Assembly (NCBI RefSeq): GCF_014905095.1
Contig: NZ_CP041165.1
Location: 434,001 to 498,000, forward strand
Direction of reading: 5' to 3'
Length of the DNA stretch: 64,000 nucleotides
DNA from: Sulfurimonas marina
GTDB taxonomy: Bacteria > Campylobacterota > Campylobacteria > Campylobacterales > Sulfurimonadaceae
Position 1 is the first letter of the stretch, and each line of letters starts with the position of its first letter. A program made the position numbers and the translations under genes. Shown in pieces: positions 1 to 9,678 of this stretch. Under the pieces are notes generated by a model. That model saw only the letters and a program-made list of their open reading frames with translations. It did no database searches and was not told the origin of the DNA.

Positions 1-1
1 C

Positions 2-718
2 GGCGGTACACAATCTAACGCTATGCTTGCACTTGCTGCTTTGTGTCAACAAAAATCTTGGGAGTTTATCTACTATACTAAACCTTTAAGTGGTGTACAA
101 AAAGAAAATGAAGTAGGCAACTATTATGAAGCGCTAACTCTTGGGATGAAACATATCGAGATAGAACAGGAGTTGTATAAAGATTTTATAGCCTCTTTGA
201 GAATTAATATGGATGATAAAACCTCCATTGTTGATCAAGGAGGGGCTGACCAAGCGGCACAAAAAGGGTTGGAAGTTTTAGCACAGGAAGTAAGAGCGCA
301 AAAAGAGATTCTTGAAAAAAATAATATTACAAGTTTGGCAACTCCTTCAGGAACCGGGACAACAGCACTTTTTTTAGCTCTTTCGCTTCCTGAGTACACA
401 ATATATACAACCCCCAGCATAGGTGATAAAGAGTACTTGCAAACACAAATGCTCTCTCTTGTTAAAGAACTTCCAAAGAACTTGATAATCTTAGAGCCAA
501 AAAGAAAGTATCACTTTGCAAAACTTTATAAAGAGTTTTACGAACTCTATAACAAGTTAAAAGACTCAGGTATTGAGTTTGATCTGCTTTATGCACCTCA
601 AATGTGGCAGACATTGCTTGAGCAAACTACAGAATCTATCTTATATATCCACAGTGGAGGTGTGACTGGTAATGCTTCGATGCTCGCACGGTATGCAAAA
701 AAGTTCAATGCTACATAA
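2..718 (+). CDS. PLP-dependent ACC deaminase / D-cysteine desulfhydrase-like enzyme (5' partial)
   Basis: The frame is open from base 2, and the first visible residues read GGTQSNAMLALAAL, the substrate-binding QSN motif of the fold-type II PLP family that includes 1-aminocyclopropane-1-carboxylate deaminase and D-cysteine desulfhydrase. A glycine-rich phosphate-binding segment (PSGTGTTALFLA) follows near residue 117 of the visible part, and SGGVTGNASM lies near the C-terminus. The N-terminus, including the PLP lysine, lies upstream of the window. The first ATG (base 23) is internal, not the start. In this family the substrate cannot be told from sequence alone; D-cysteine breakdown to pyruvate, sulfide and ammonia is a common activity. 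No clear terminator separates it from clpB. Confidence 0.75.
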   Translation, partial: GGTQSNAMLALAALCQQKSWEFIYYTKPLSGVQKENEVGNYYEALTLGMKHIEIEQELYKDFIASLRINMDDKTSIVDQGGADQAAQKGLEVLAQEVRAQKEILEKNNITSLATPSGTGTTALFLALSLPEYTIYTTPSIGDKEYLQTQMLSLVKELPKNLIILEPKRKYHFAKLYKEFYELYNKLKDSGIEFDLLYAPQMWQTLLEQTTESILYIHSGGVTGNASMLARYAKKFNAT

Positions 719-811
719 GTTGCATTGCAGTTTCTAAAAATGTTGTACACTTGTATCCGTAATAAGATTTAATAAAAGGATAAACAGAGTAAATCTTTAT
801 CTGTTCCGGCT

Positions 812-828
812 AAACATTTTCTATGTTT
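812..828. promoter_or_regulatory. Short dyad upstream of clpB
   Basis: AAACAT-N5-ATGTTT forms a perfect 6-bp dyad about 40 bases before the clpB start, in a 148-base gap. It matches neither the CIRCE nor the HAIR heat-shock operator consensus. It may be a repressor site or chance in AT-rich DNA. Confidence 0.2.
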
Positions 829-866
829 GCTCATCACAGAGGTTTACACTGCGAGAGGATTTATAA

Positions 867-3446
867 ATGAGTAATAATATTTTTGAGAAACTAACACATA
901 ATATGACACAAGCAATTGAAAGTGCAGTATCTTTAGCACTTCACAATAATAATCAAGAAGTAGCACCTGAACATTTTTTATGGGCACTTTTAACGAATCA
1001 TGATTCTGTACTTAATCAAATGTTTAATAAGATGGGAATCGATAAGGTTGCTATGGAGTTAGATATTAAATCGATGGCAGAAAAACTTCCGAAATCTTCA
1101 TCTGTATCTAAAGAGAATATCAGACTTTCACAAAATTTTGTACGCACGTTAGAGAATGGTGTGGGTTTAATGACAAAAAATGGGGATAGCTATCTTGCGG
1201 TTGATACATATATCTTAGCAAACTTAAAAACTGAACCTTATGCTACGCTCTTCAAAAAGTATCTAGATGTTATGGCTCTTGAAAAAGAGTTAGAAGCTTC
1301 TCGCGGAGGTGCGAAGATCGACTCTCAAAGTGCAGATGAGAATTTAGAGTCTTTATCTAAATATGGAGTAGATTTAACAAAAGAAGCAGCAGAGGGAAAA
1401 CTCTCACCTGTAATCGGACGTGATGAAGAGATCACACGTATGATGCAGATCTTAATTCGTAAGACAAAAAACAATCCTATGCTTTTGGGTGAACCGGGTG
1501 TTGGTAAAACAGCATTAGTTGAAGGATTAGCGCAAAGAATTTATCATAATGAAGTGCCGACATCTCTGCAAAACAAACGTGTAATTGCGCTTGATATGAG
1601 TTCACTTGTAGCGGGTGCAAAATATCGCGGTGAGTTTGAAGACAGATTAAAAGCGGTAATTGATGAAGTAAAGAGTTCTGGAAACATCATCCTGTTTATT
1701 GATGAGATCCACACTATTGTCGGTGCAGGTGCATCTGAAGGTAGTATGGATGCGGCAAACATTTTAAAACCTGCCCTTGCTCGCGGTGAACTGCATACTA
1801 TTGGAGCAACAACGTTAAAAGAGTATAGAAAGTACTTTGAAAAAGATGCTGCACTGCAACGCCGTTTCTTACCGATTAATCTGGATGAGCCGACAGTAAA
1901 TCAATCACTTCAAATTCTTCGTGGAATTAAAGAGCGTCTTGAAGCACACCATAACGTCAATATTACTGACTCTGCATTAGTAGCGGCAGCACGTCTTAGT
2001 GACAGATATATTGCAGATAGATTTTTACCGGATAAAGCGATTGACCTTATCGATGAAGCGGCAGCAGAGCTTAAAATGCAGATCGAATCAGAGCCTCATG
2101 AACTAAGTGCTGCAAAGCGTAAAGTAAGCGAGTTGATGGTTGAAAAAGAAGCCCTTAAAATGGAGAAAACTCCGTCAAATGAAAAACGTCTTGGTGAGAT
2201 TGAAAAAGAGTTGGCAGATGTAAAAGAGGAGTTACGTAAGTTAGAATCTCAGTTTGAAAGTGAAAAACAGGTATTTGAGAGGGTCTCACAAATTAAAGGA
2301 GATATCGAAGCAAAACGCCGTGAAGCTGATCAGGCAAAAACACAAAGTGACTTTAACAGAGCGGCTGAGATTGAATACGGTGAGATTCCTAAGCTGCTAG
2401 AAGATGAAAAAGCTTTAAATGTACAATGGGAGCAGATGCAAGAGGTTGGAACGCTTCTTAAAAACTCTGTAGATGAAGAATCTATCGCTTCGGTTGTATC
2501 TCGCTGGACACATATCCCTGTAAATAAAATGTTACAGGCTGAACAGGAAAAGATCTTACATGTTGAGGATGAGTTAAATAAAGATGTAGTTGGACAGTCT
2601 AAAGCTACACACGCCGTAGCACGTGCTATTAAGAGAAATAAAGCGGGATTATCTTCTGCAAATTCTCCGATCGGAAGTTTCTTGTTCCTTGGACCTACAG
2701 GTGTCGGTAAGACGCAAACAGCTAAAACTTTAGCGAAGTTTCTGTTTGATTCTGAAGATGCAATGATCAGAATAGATATGAGTGAGTATATGGAGAAACA
2801 TGCAGTTTCACGTTTAGTTGGTGCAGCTCCTGGATATGTAGGGTATGAAGAGGGTGGACAGCTCACTGAAGCGGTTCGTCGCAAACCATACTCAGTAGTT
2901 CTGTTTGACGAGGTTGAAAAAGCGCATCCTGATGTATTTAATGTACTGCTTCAAGTACTTGATGACGGACGTTTAACAGACAATAAAGGGGTGACGGTTG
3001 ATTTTAGTAATACAATTATAATCCTGACGTCAAACATTGCTTCAGATAAGATTATAAATAATCCCGAATCACCTGAGTTAGAATCTATGGTAATGGGTGA
3101 GTTAAAACAGGCTTTTAAACCGGAATTTTTAAATAGACTTGATGATGTTGTAATCTTCAATGCCTTAGGTGCAGATCAAATTCGCGGTATCGTAGATCTG
3201 TTCTTTAAAGAGATTCAAAATAAAGTTAAAGATAGAGATATAGAATTAACTCTAAGCGATGATGCTAAAGCGTATATTGCAGAAGCTGGGTTTGATCCTG
3301 TTTACGGTGCTAGACCTCTTAAACGTGCTCTGTATGAGATAGTTGAAGACAGACTTGCTGACCTTATCCTAGAGGGTCGTGTGAAAGAGGGAAGTAAAGT
3401 TGAATTTATCGTTCGCGATCAAGCGATTGATGTAGTACTTAACTGA
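867..3446 (+). CDS. clpB: ATP-dependent disaggregase ClpB
   Basis: Cytoplasmic AAA+ hexameric disaggregase that works with DnaK to pull apart protein aggregates after heat stress. The 859 residues are normal for the family. Seen: an N-terminal Clp repeat domain (about 1-145), NBD1 with Walker A GEPGVGKT at 208-215, a long charged coiled-coil middle domain (about 400-530) that separates ClpB from ClpA/ClpC, and NBD2 with Walker A GPTGVGKT at 609-616 and the C-terminal small domain. A purine-rich site (GAGAGG) precedes the ATG. The 3' end overlaps the convergent GGDEF-EAL gene by 28 bases. Its partners grpE-dnaK are at the far end of the window. Confidence 0.97.
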   Translation: MSNNIFEKLTHNMTQAIESAVSLALHNNNQEVAPEHFLWALLTNHDSVLNQMFNKMGIDKVAMELDIKSMAEKLPKSSSVSKENIRLSQNFVRTLENGVGLMTKNGDSYLAVDTYILANLKTEPYATLFKKYLDVMALEKELEASRGGAKIDSQSADENLESLSKYGVDLTKEAAEGKLSPVIGRDEEITRMMQILIRKTKNNPMLLGEPGVGKTALVEGLAQRIYHNEVPTSLQNKRVIALDMSSLVAGAKYRGEFEDRLKAVIDEVKSSGNIILFIDEIHTIVGAGASEGSMDAANILKPALARGELHTIGATTLKEYRKYFEKDAALQRRFLPINLDEPTVNQSLQILRGIKERLEAHHNVNITDSALVAAARLSDRYIADRFLPDKAIDLIDEAAAELKMQIESEPHELSAAKRKVSELMVEKEALKMEKTPSNEKRLGEIEKELADVKEELRKLESQFESEKQVFERVSQIKGDIEAKRREADQAKTQSDFNRAAEIEYGEIPKLLEDEKALNVQWEQMQEVGTLLKNSVDEESIASVVSRWTHIPVNKMLQAEQEKILHVEDELNKDVVGQSKATHAVARAIKRNKAGLSSANSPIGSFLFLGPTGVGKTQTAKTLAKFLFDSEDAMIRIDMSEYMEKHAVSRLVGAAPGYVGYEEGGQLTEAVRRKPYSVVLFDEVEKAHPDVFNVLLQVLDDGRLTDNKGVTVDFSNTIIILTSNIASDKIINNPESPELESMVMGELKQAFKPEFLNRLDDVVIFNALGADQIRGIVDLFFKEIQNKVKDRDIELTLSDDAKAYIAEAGFDPVYGARPLKRALYEIVEDRLADLILEGRVKEGSKVEFIVRDQAIDVVLN

Positions 3447-5422
3447 TCCTCTATCGGCAGAGGCTTTCCAATATGGAAGCCCTGCACATAATCAACACCC
3501 AAAGATTTCACCATATCTAAAATATCTTCCGACGATACAAACTCTGCAATAGTTTCAACATTTAGTTTTTTTGCTAATACAACGATTGTTTCAACCATGA
3601 TCTGTGAACTAAGATCTCTGTCTATATTTGAGATAAGTGATGCGTCAATCTTAATATAGTCAACCGGTAAGTGGAGGATATGCGTAAAATTAGAGTATCC
3701 GCTTCCAAAATCATCAAGGGCTATTTTAATCCCGTATGTTCTGATTTTCATACAAAACGAATACACCTCTTCATAGTTGTCAAAATCTTCAGTTTCAAGA
3801 AGCTCTATTGTTAAAAGTTCAGTGAGATCAAATTCATCTAAAACGGAATAGAGATATTTTATAGTACGTTCATTTTTAATATCTGTTAATGAAAGGTTGA
3901 TTGAACAAGGTACTTTGTACTTTTGGATAGTGTTAAGTGTATTATGGATAACTTGTTTTGTAACCTTATAATAGACACGATTCTGTTTCGCAATATCTAA
4001 AAATTTAAAAGGTGGTATCACTTTCCCCTCTTCATCAATCAGACGTACTAACGATTCATATTTGACTGGGTGTGTAGTCTCTTTAACAGGAACGATAGGT
4101 TGAAAGTAAGATGTGAGCCCATTGTTTTCAAGTCCATAAAGCAGTTTCTTTTGAATTTCCATATCCTCTTGATGTGAACGCTCAAGTTTTTTATCATCTT
4201 CAAATACGGAAAATGGAATATTTTTCTTTTTTGCATCTTTGAGTGCCATATCTGCATAAGCAAGCATTTTATTCTCACCGCTAAAGGTGATACCGGAACT
4301 CATAATGAATTGGTAAGATTTATCTTCATATGTAAAAGATACATTTTTATACTCATTAAGAAGTTTTTGAATAAAGTCTATAAACTTTGTATTGTTGATA
4401 TATCTATCTATAGAGGTGATAACAAACTCATCTCCGCCTAAATGGTATAAAGAGTACTCTTGTGTGTCAACATGCTCTATAAGCCACTGTGCTGTTTGTT
4501 TGAGTGCAACATTTCCAACCTCTTCACCGTAAACATCATTGAAAGACTGAAATTTGTCAATATTGAGAATTGCCATTTTTGCAAAATCGTATTTATTTCC
4601 ATCTTCAAGAAGTTTATTTCTGTTTGGAAGGCCGCTTAGGAAGTTACTATATATCTTTTTGTGAAGTTCTTGGGTCTTTTTAGTGATCTCATTTTCCAGG
4701 TTTTCATTATATAAAAGCAGCTGTTTTTGTGCATTTTTCAAGCCGTTTTGTGCTTCCTCTTTAAGCAGGAGTTGTTTGGAGATCTTAACATTAGCCGAGT
4801 GAAATTTATATACAGAGATGATAATAAGAAAACTGGCAAAAATAAATGAAAAAATAAGAATTAAAGAGTTTTGCTGATTTGTTTCTTGAAGTATTGAAAT
4901 TTGTTGCGTTAGTGAAGTTTTTACCTCATTCATTAAGATTGAAATATCGTGAGAAAACTTACTTGTGATCATATCAAAACCTATCAATGCATCTTTAATA
5001 TCTTCCGTATCATGAGAGTTAACCGCTGTTATAAGAGATTGTTGAACCAAATTGTAACCTATTGCTCTTTTTTCAATTGTTAAGAGTGTTTTTTCAAGTT
5101 TTTTTGAAAAATTAGGCTTGAGTTGTGTCAGTTTTTTTAACTTTTTAATATCACTTTGGATCTTTTTTTGAGCCTCTTGCATATTTAGAAGGTCTAAATT
5201 ATTATGTAAAGAGAGGTATTGTAAAATATCTGATTGATTTTTTTTAACGGTATAGTTAAGATGATTCGCATAGTAGCTAAGGGTAACTTGTTCTGTTGAT
5301 AAATCTTTTAAAAGAGTACTGCTTCTATGTAAGTTTTTGTAACTGATAAGAAGTGAATACATCAGCAGACCAAAGCTGACCAACAGTGTGAAATATACCC
5401 ATTGCTGCGACTTTGATTTCAT
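3419..5422 (-). CDS. Membrane GGDEF-EAL protein (c-di-GMP turnover)
   Basis: Inner-membrane protein of 667 residues with a membrane helix near 12-28, a helical periplasmic sensor region, a second membrane helix near 188-208, then a GGDEF domain and an EAL domain. The cyclase motif is intact (G329-G330-D331-E332-F333). The phosphodiesterase motif reads E456-S-L, keeping the essential Glu, and [10 protein letters not shown] is present, so both activities are possible. It overlaps the stop of the upstream DUF3373 gene by one base (TAATG), which implies translational coupling, and it is last in a three-gene minus-strand operon. The signal sensed is unknown; the periplasmic part matches no domain I can name. 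Confidence 0.9.
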   Translation of the reverse strand: MKSKSQQWVYFTLLVSFGLLMYSLLISYKNLHRSSTLLKDLSTEQVTLSYYANHLNYTVKKNQSDILQYLSLHNNLDLLNMQEAQKKIQSDIKKLKKLTQLKPNFSKKLEKTLLTIEKRAIGYNLVQQSLITAVNSHDTEDIKDALIGFDMITSKFSHDISILMNEVKTSLTQQISILQETNQQNSLILIFSFIFASFLIIISVYKFHSANVKISKQLLLKEEAQNGLKNAQKQLLLYNENLENEITKKTQELHKKIYSNFLSGLPNRNKLLEDGNKYDFAKMAILNIDKFQSFNDVYGEEVGNVALKQTAQWLIEHVDTQEYSLYHLGGDEFVITSIDRYINNTKFIDFIQKLLNEYKNVSFTYEDKSYQFIMSSGITFSGENKMLAYADMALKDAKKKNIPFSVFEDDKKLERSHQEDMEIQKKLLYGLENNGLTSYFQPIVPVKETTHPVKYESLVRLIDEEGKVIPPFKFLDIAKQNRVYYKVTKQVIHNTLNTIQKYKVPCSINLSLTDIKNERTIKYLYSVLDEFDLTELLTIELLETEDFDNYEEVYSFCMKIRTYGIKIALDDFGSGYSNFTHILHLPVDYIKIDASLISNIDRDLSSQIMVETIVVLAKKLNVETIAEFVSSEDILDMVKSLGVDYVQGFHIGKPLPIEDQLSTTSIA

Positions 5423-6867
5423 TAAAAGCGTGCCTCTAGACTAAGATAGTAAATATTTTGTGTTGCATCTTTTGTCGCAGGCTCACCGAAATGCCAACCG
5501 CTTCCTGTGTAGTTTTCTTTCATATAAAGATAACCGAGTTTTGCATTGAGGTTTTGATGAAAACTCCAAGAGCCGTATACTTCTGCAGCTTGACCTCTTA
5601 GTGCTAGTTTATTGAAAATATCTTCAGCACCTTGAGTCGCAGCAAACCAGTATTTACTTCCGTAGTTATACTCAGCTCCAAGTGCAAACTCTTTGTTTAG
5701 GTTATATTTTCCGCCGAGATAGAAAGAGTATCCCATTTTAGAGATCATTGTACCGCTTGCATAGTCTTCTACAGTAAAGCCAGGGTAGTTACCTGCCGTA
5801 AGCTCTGTTACTGGATTGATAATTTTATAATCATCTATATTTCCATTAGGATTAGGATTTGAAGCTGCAGCATGAACAAAAACTATGTTTTGAGTATCTA
5901 AAAAATTATTGATATCTAAACCAAGTCCATAAGTGAACATTGTTCCAAGTTCATGAGCATGTGAAGAATCAATATCGGGACCCAGATATGGATGAGCTTT
6001 AAGATCATCTAAAACATTTACACCAAAAGAGAGTAATGAATTACCTAAAAAGTTAAATGAGAGATCACTATAGAGTCCAAACACCGTTGCATTGTCAATA
6101 TTTTCACGATTACATTGATACGGGTAAAAATTTTCTCGAAGGGTATAAGCTTTAGCTACAATCGCTCTTACATACAAAGAGTCATAAAATTTTTTTGTAA
6201 GGATAGCTCCATATGTATTCATATCAAAAACAAGTGCGGGAAACATTGAAGAGCGTTGTTTATTCTGTGAAAAGTGTGAAGGTGTCCCCCCGGTAGTAGG
6301 CAGTATACCAAATGAAAAGGTAAGAGTGCCTCCATTGTATCTATTAGGTGTATAGTCTATATATGCACGATCAAGATCAAAAGCACTTCCGCCCGGAGCT
6401 GATTTAATGTCTCTAGAGAGTATACAAAGTCTTTCATGGGACTGAGAAGAGTTTGCATAGAGTAGACGGCTGTAAAATTTTACATCTCCAAAATCTCCAT
6501 TTACATTTAAACGCATTCTTATATATCCGGCAGGTTCAAAATCTTTAGAGTATCTATCCCTTCTATATGAAGAAGTAGGATCTGTTGGATCTATTAGTGT
6601 AGCATCACCATCACCTATTAAACCGCTTGTATAATCCATTTTATCCATACGTACTAAAAGTTCAGGAGAAATGTTGAGTTTATCTAAAATTGCATGCCTT
6701 TCATTCTGCTCTATAATCGGAAAGCGCTCATCCAGGTCTTCTTGGTGTGTTCTCATCTCCTCTTTAAGCTGTAAAAGTTGTGCTTCTAAGTTTTTAACTT
6801 TAAGCGAGAGGTCTTCAGAACCAACGAGAAAGATAGGTAAAGTGATAAGTGGTATTAGACGTTTCAT
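5422..6867 (-). CDS. DUF3373-family outer-membrane beta-barrel protein
   Basis: Seen: an N-terminal signal peptide (MKRLIPLITLPIFLVGS), a short coiled coil (about 20-45, typical of porins that carry a periplasmic trimerisation or peptidoglycan-contact helix), and long stretches of alternating, glycine- and aromatic-rich strands ending in a terminal Phe (LEARF), the usual outer-membrane barrel signature. The pattern matches the DUF3373 family of Campylobacterota, whose function is unknown; a porin-like role is inferred. Its start overlaps the stop of the upstream 92-residue gene by one base and its stop overlaps the start of the GGDEF-EAL gene by one base, so the three are translated as a coupled unit. 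Confidence 0.8.
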   Translation of the reverse strand: MKRLIPLITLPIFLVGSEDLSLKVKNLEAQLLQLKEEMRTHQEDLDERFPIIEQNERHAILDKLNISPELLVRMDKMDYTSGLIGDGDATLIDPTDPTSSYRRDRYSKDFEPAGYIRMRLNVNGDFGDVKFYSRLLYANSSQSHERLCILSRDIKSAPGGSAFDLDRAYIDYTPNRYNGGTLTFSFGILPTTGGTPSHFSQNKQRSSMFPALVFDMNTYGAILTKKFYDSLYVRAIVAKAYTLRENFYPYQCNRENIDNATVFGLYSDLSFNFLGNSLLSFGVNVLDDLKAHPYLGPDIDSSHAHELGTMFTYGLGLDINNFLDTQNIVFVHAAASNPNPNGNIDDYKIINPVTELTAGNYPGFTVEDYASGTMISKMGYSFYLGGKYNLNKEFALGAEYNYGSKYWFAATQGAEDIFNKLALRGQAAEVYGSWSFHQNLNAKLGYLYMKENYTGSGWHFGEPATKDATQNIYYLSLEARF

Positions 6868-7145
6868 TATAGTATTCCTGGTACGATTGGTTGTTCAGAG
6901 TCTGCAGCATGGTTGATAAGATACTCTTCAAGTTGATCTCTTGTATGTTGATCAAGATTTTCAAGTTTGTAGCGCTTAAGATGTCGCGGTGATGAGAATA
7001 CTCTTTTCCATTGAATAGACGCTTTTGAACCGGCATATAGATTTAGTTCTTTAGCTAAAAGTTCTATATTTGAGGGTTGTGAATCTGCATTTAAAAGAGT
7101 TACCAATGTAGTGGTAAGTATAACTGATGTGAAAAACTTTTTCAA
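6867..7145 (-). CDS. Small secreted protein of unknown function
   Basis: 92 residues with a clear signal peptide (MKKFFTSVILTTTLVTLLNA) and a polar mature part of about 72 residues. There is no CxxCH haem motif, no lipobox and no cysteine. The mature part looks helical and ends in NHAADSEQPIVPGIL. It is the first gene of the operon with the DUF3373 barrel and the GGDEF-EAL protein. A periplasmic accessory to the barrel or a ligand for the sensor domain are both possible, but nothing in the sequence decides. I do not recognise the family. Confidence 0.7.
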   Translation of the reverse strand: MKKFFTSVILTTTLVTLLNADSQPSNIELLAKELNLYAGSKASIQWKRVFSSPRHLKRYKLENLDQHTRDQLEEYLINHAADSEQPIVPGIL

Positions 7146-7190
7146 AATTATGGTAAACTCTCCTAGTAGATTTTAGTAGTTTAGTTAATG

Positions 7191-7205
7191 ATGATATTAT
7201 ATCAT
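7191..7205. promoter_or_regulatory. 15-bp palindrome between the porin operon and rpmH
   Basis: ATGATAT-T-ATATCAT is a perfect palindrome 46 bases before the 92-residue gene (minus strand), in a 179-base divergent intergenic region. Its position suits an operator for the DUF3373 operon. It loosely recalls AT-rich Fur-type boxes but does not match the 19-bp consensus well. Confidence 0.3.
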
Positions 7206-7324
7206 ATAATAAAAGTAAAAAGAACGACAGTTTGATTTGAAATTGCTTAAAAAGTAACCTTAAAGAGTGTTTAAGTAATATTTTTGTAAAATTTCGCTCT
7301 TAAATTAAATAAGGATATGTCCAC

Positions 7325-7459
7325 ATGAAAAGAACATACCAACCACATAATACACCTAGAAAAAGAACACACGGTTTTAGAGCTAGAATGGCTACTAAAA
7401 ATGGTCGTAATATCTTAAATCGCCGTCGTGCAAAAGGTCGTAAAAGATTGTCAGTTTAG
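7325..7459 (+). CDS. rpmH: 50S ribosomal protein bL34
   Basis: 44 residues, beginning [18 protein letters not shown] and ending GRKRLSV, the whole basic bL34 signature. It binds 23S rRNA in the large subunit. The ATG follows AAGGATATGTCCAC, with AAGGA as ribosome-binding site. It starts the conserved rpmH-rnpA-yidD-yidC-jag-mnmE block. In many bacteria this block lies by dnaA/oriC; here the upstream side holds the porin operon, with no DnaA-box cluster. Confidence 0.97.
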   Translation: MKRTYQPHNTPRKRTHGFRARMATKNGRNILNRRRAKGRKRLSV

Positions 7460-7785
7460 GCGGATTTAACACACTAAAACTCCATAAGGAGTTTCAGTAT
7501 GTTTATAAAAAAGGTAAAAATCAGCATACAGCTAGTGTAGTGCTATTTTATCTACCACAAGATGGAATTCGCAAAGTAGGCTTTACAGCAACCAAGAAAT
7601 TGGGTAATGCTGTTAAGCGCAACCGTGCAAAACGTAGAATGCGTGCATGCTTTTGTGAATTTTCTCCAGATCTTAAAGATGGTATCTATATTTTTGTTGC
7701 AAAAATAGCTCTCTTTGATACATCACATGAAAACTTCAAAAATGACTTCAAAAAAGTTCTCTATCGTGCGAAAACTATTGCTTAA
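7447..7785 (+). CDS. rnpA: Ribonuclease P protein component (probable ATT start)
   Basis: Protein subunit of RNase P, which trims the 5' leader of pre-tRNAs. The diagnostic basic motif [14 protein letters not shown] is present. The first standard in-frame start is a GTG at 7540, but that would remove the conserved N-terminal strand ([14 protein letters not shown]), which is open in frame upstream. An in-frame stop at 7441-7443 bounds the gene, and the only accepted initiator between is ATT at 7447, inside rpmH, with AAGG nine bases before it. That start gives 112 residues, the usual length, and a 13-base overlap with rpmH. The gene is secure; the start is inferred. Confidence 0.85.
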   Translation: MVSLGGFNTLKLHKEFQYVYKKGKNQHTASVVLFYLPQDGIRKVGFTATKKLGNAVKRNRAKRRMRACFCEFSPDLKDGIYIFVAKIALFDTSHENFKNDFKKVLYRAKTIA

Positions 7786-8089
7786 GCTTTTATGGCTTTA
7801 TCAGAAGTTTTTTACTCTTATCGGATACGGCTCGTGTCGATACTACCCAACTTGTAGCGAGTATGCACGGATAAATTTTGAAAATAATTCACTTTTAAGT
7901 GCTTTTTATAACTCTTTGACTAGAATACTACGTTGCAATCAACTTTTTGACGGTGGTATCGACTATCCGGTCCTGGATAAACTAGAGTTAAAACCTTCAA
8001 AAATAGAGCTTGATTCTATAAAATATTGGTTGGTTCCCAAGAAAAAGAACCGTTATCACATTATTAAAAATTTTTCATATAAAGGGTAA
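7742..8089 (+). CDS. yidD: Membrane protein insertion efficiency factor YidD
   Basis: Small membrane-associated protein that helps YidC-dependent insertion. The family motif CRYYPTCSEYA is seen, followed by RILRCNQLFDGGIDYP. The frame extends back to a TTG at 7715, with ATGs at 7727 and 7742 and a GTG at 7766; family members usually begin just before the [12 protein letters not shown] amphipathic helix, so 7742 or 7766 is most likely, overlapping rnpA by 44 or 20 bases. None has a strong ribosome-binding site, which suggests coupling to rnpA translation. The C-terminus carries a basic extension (PKKKNRYHIIKNF). Confidence 0.88.
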   Translation: MTSKKFSIVRKLLLKLLWLYQKFFTLIGYGSCRYYPTCSEYARINFENNSLLSAFYNSLTRILRCNQLFDGGIDYPVLDKLELKPSKIELDSIKYWLVPKKKNRYHIIKNFSYKG

Positions 8090-8092
8090 TTT

Positions 8093-9676
8093 GTGTTTGA
8101 GAAGATGACACCAAATCAAAGATTATTAGTAGCTGTACTAATCTCTATCATATTTTTCGTTGCGTATACAGCGATATTTCCACCAGAACAACCACAGCCG
8201 GTTCAAGAAAAACAAACTGTAGAAAAAACACAAAAAGTGTCTGTTGAAAATCTAAGCGGACATGAGATATCTGAAGCTGAAAAAGTGGATGAGAGTGCTT
8301 CAAGTGATATTGTTGTAATTAACAATGAGAAGTTTATTTTAAAAATTGATTCATTAGGGCGTATAGCTTCAAAAGAGTTACTAGAAGATAAGTTTAGAGA
8401 TGCAGAAGATCTTCATGCTCAGATCATTCCAAAAAATGGTACTAAACCGCTTTTTATCCGTTTTATCGATAAAAAGATTAACGATGAAGCGTTAAATACT
8501 CCATATACAGCTAGTATTTCAGCAGCTACTCTTACAAATGAGCAACCTGTTGCAGTAACTTTAACACAAAAACTTTCAACACTTACAGTAACTAAAAAAT
8601 TAACATTTTACAGTGATGGACATTATGATGTAGATATACAAACATCTTCACCTGTAAGATACTATGTATATGTAGGCGACAGACCACAGATTACTGAACA
8701 GCTTATGACTGTTGTGGGTTCTATGATCTATACAAGTGATGATGTGGCGCATATCACAGAAGATGGTGAGGCTGAAGGGCGTCAAGTATACCAAGGTGTT
8801 GAATTGGCATCTGCGTTTGATCAGTATACGGCAACTATTATGTACGGATTTAAGTCAGATACAAACGTGATTGTAGAGCGTGGTGTGAATAACAATCCTG
8901 CAGTTTATTTCGAAGCAGAGAACAATAACGTATTTCATGGATACATCGGTCCAAAAGAGTATAAAGTTTTAGAAACAATTAATCCAGTACTAGTTAATGC
9001 AATTGAGTACGGTTGGTTCACTTTTGCTGCTAAGCCGTTATTTGCATTACTTGCATGGTTACATGGAATCTTTGGAAACTGGGGATGGGCTATTATCGGT
9101 CTTACTTTCATCGTAAGAGCAGTACTTTATCCTTTAACTCATAAAGGTATGATAGGGATGCAAAAGATTAAAGAGCTTGCTCCTCAACTTAAAGAGATTA
9201 AAGAGAAGTACGGAAAAGATCCTCAACGTATGAATGCGGCAACGATGGAGATGTATAAGAAACACGGTGCAAATCCACTAGGTGGATGTTTACCGATGTT
9301 ATTACAAATTCCTGTATTCTTCGCAATATACCGTGTACTTTTAAATGCAGTTGAGCTGCAAGGTGCAGAGTGGATTTTATGGATCGATGACCTATCACGT
9401 ATGGATCCTTACTATATTTTACCGATCTTAATGGGTGCTTCAATGTTCTTACAACAACATATGACACCAAACAACTTTACAGATCCAATGCAAGAAAAAC
9501 TGTTTAAATACCTTCCGGTAATTTTTACATTCTTCTTTATTACGTTCCCGTCAGGACTTGTGCTATACTGGTTTGTAAATAACTTATTCTCTATTGCACA
9601 ACAGTTTGTTGTAAACCAACAATTTAAAAATGCGAAAGATGCAAAAGCGACTGTCGAGAAAAAAAGCGGGAAATAG
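8093..9676 (+). CDS. yidC: Membrane protein insertase YidC
   Basis: Inner-membrane insertase/foldase that works alone or with SecYEG. 527 residues, Gram-negative type: an N-terminal membrane anchor (about 8-25), a low-complexity linker, a large periplasmic beta-rich domain (about 75-295), then the conserved five-helix core from about residue 305 (FAAKPLFALLAWLHGIFGNWGWAII) with GCLPMLLQIPVFFAIYRVL. The start is GTG, three bases after the yidD stop, and jag follows two bases after its stop, so all three are co-transcribed. Confidence 0.97.
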   Translation: MFEKMTPNQRLLVAVLISIIFFVAYTAIFPPEQPQPVQEKQTVEKTQKVSVENLSGHEISEAEKVDESASSDIVVINNEKFILKIDSLGRIASKELLEDKFRDAEDLHAQIIPKNGTKPLFIRFIDKKINDEALNTPYTASISAATLTNEQPVAVTLTQKLSTLTVTKKLTFYSDGHYDVDIQTSSPVRYYVYVGDRPQITEQLMTVVGSMIYTSDDVAHITEDGEAEGRQVYQGVELASAFDQYTATIMYGFKSDTNVIVERGVNNNPAVYFEAENNNVFHGYIGPKEYKVLETINPVLVNAIEYGWFTFAAKPLFALLAWLHGIFGNWGWAIIGLTFIVRAVLYPLTHKGMIGMQKIKELAPQLKEIKEKYGKDPQRMNAATMEMYKKHGANPLGGCLPMLLQIPVFFAIYRVLLNAVELQGAEWILWIDDLSRMDPYYILPILMGASMFLQQHMTPNNFTDPMQEKLFKYLPVIFTFFFITFPSGLVLYWFVNNLFSIAQQFVVNQQFKNAKDAKATVEKKSGK

Positions 9677-9678
9677 AT

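Noticed and set aside
719-866. Possible tRNA or small RNA between the PLP gene and clpB
   Set aside because: Only short dyads are visible; no cloverleaf, no T-loop sequence and no terminator.
2330-2884. 184-residue frame on the minus strand inside clpB
   Set aside because: Ser- and Ile-rich antisense shadow of the clpB codons with no ribosome-binding site.
7146-7324. Chromosome origin near rpmH
   Set aside because: No DnaA-box cluster or AT-rich iteron array and no dnaA/dnaN; Campylobacterota keep oriC elsewhere.
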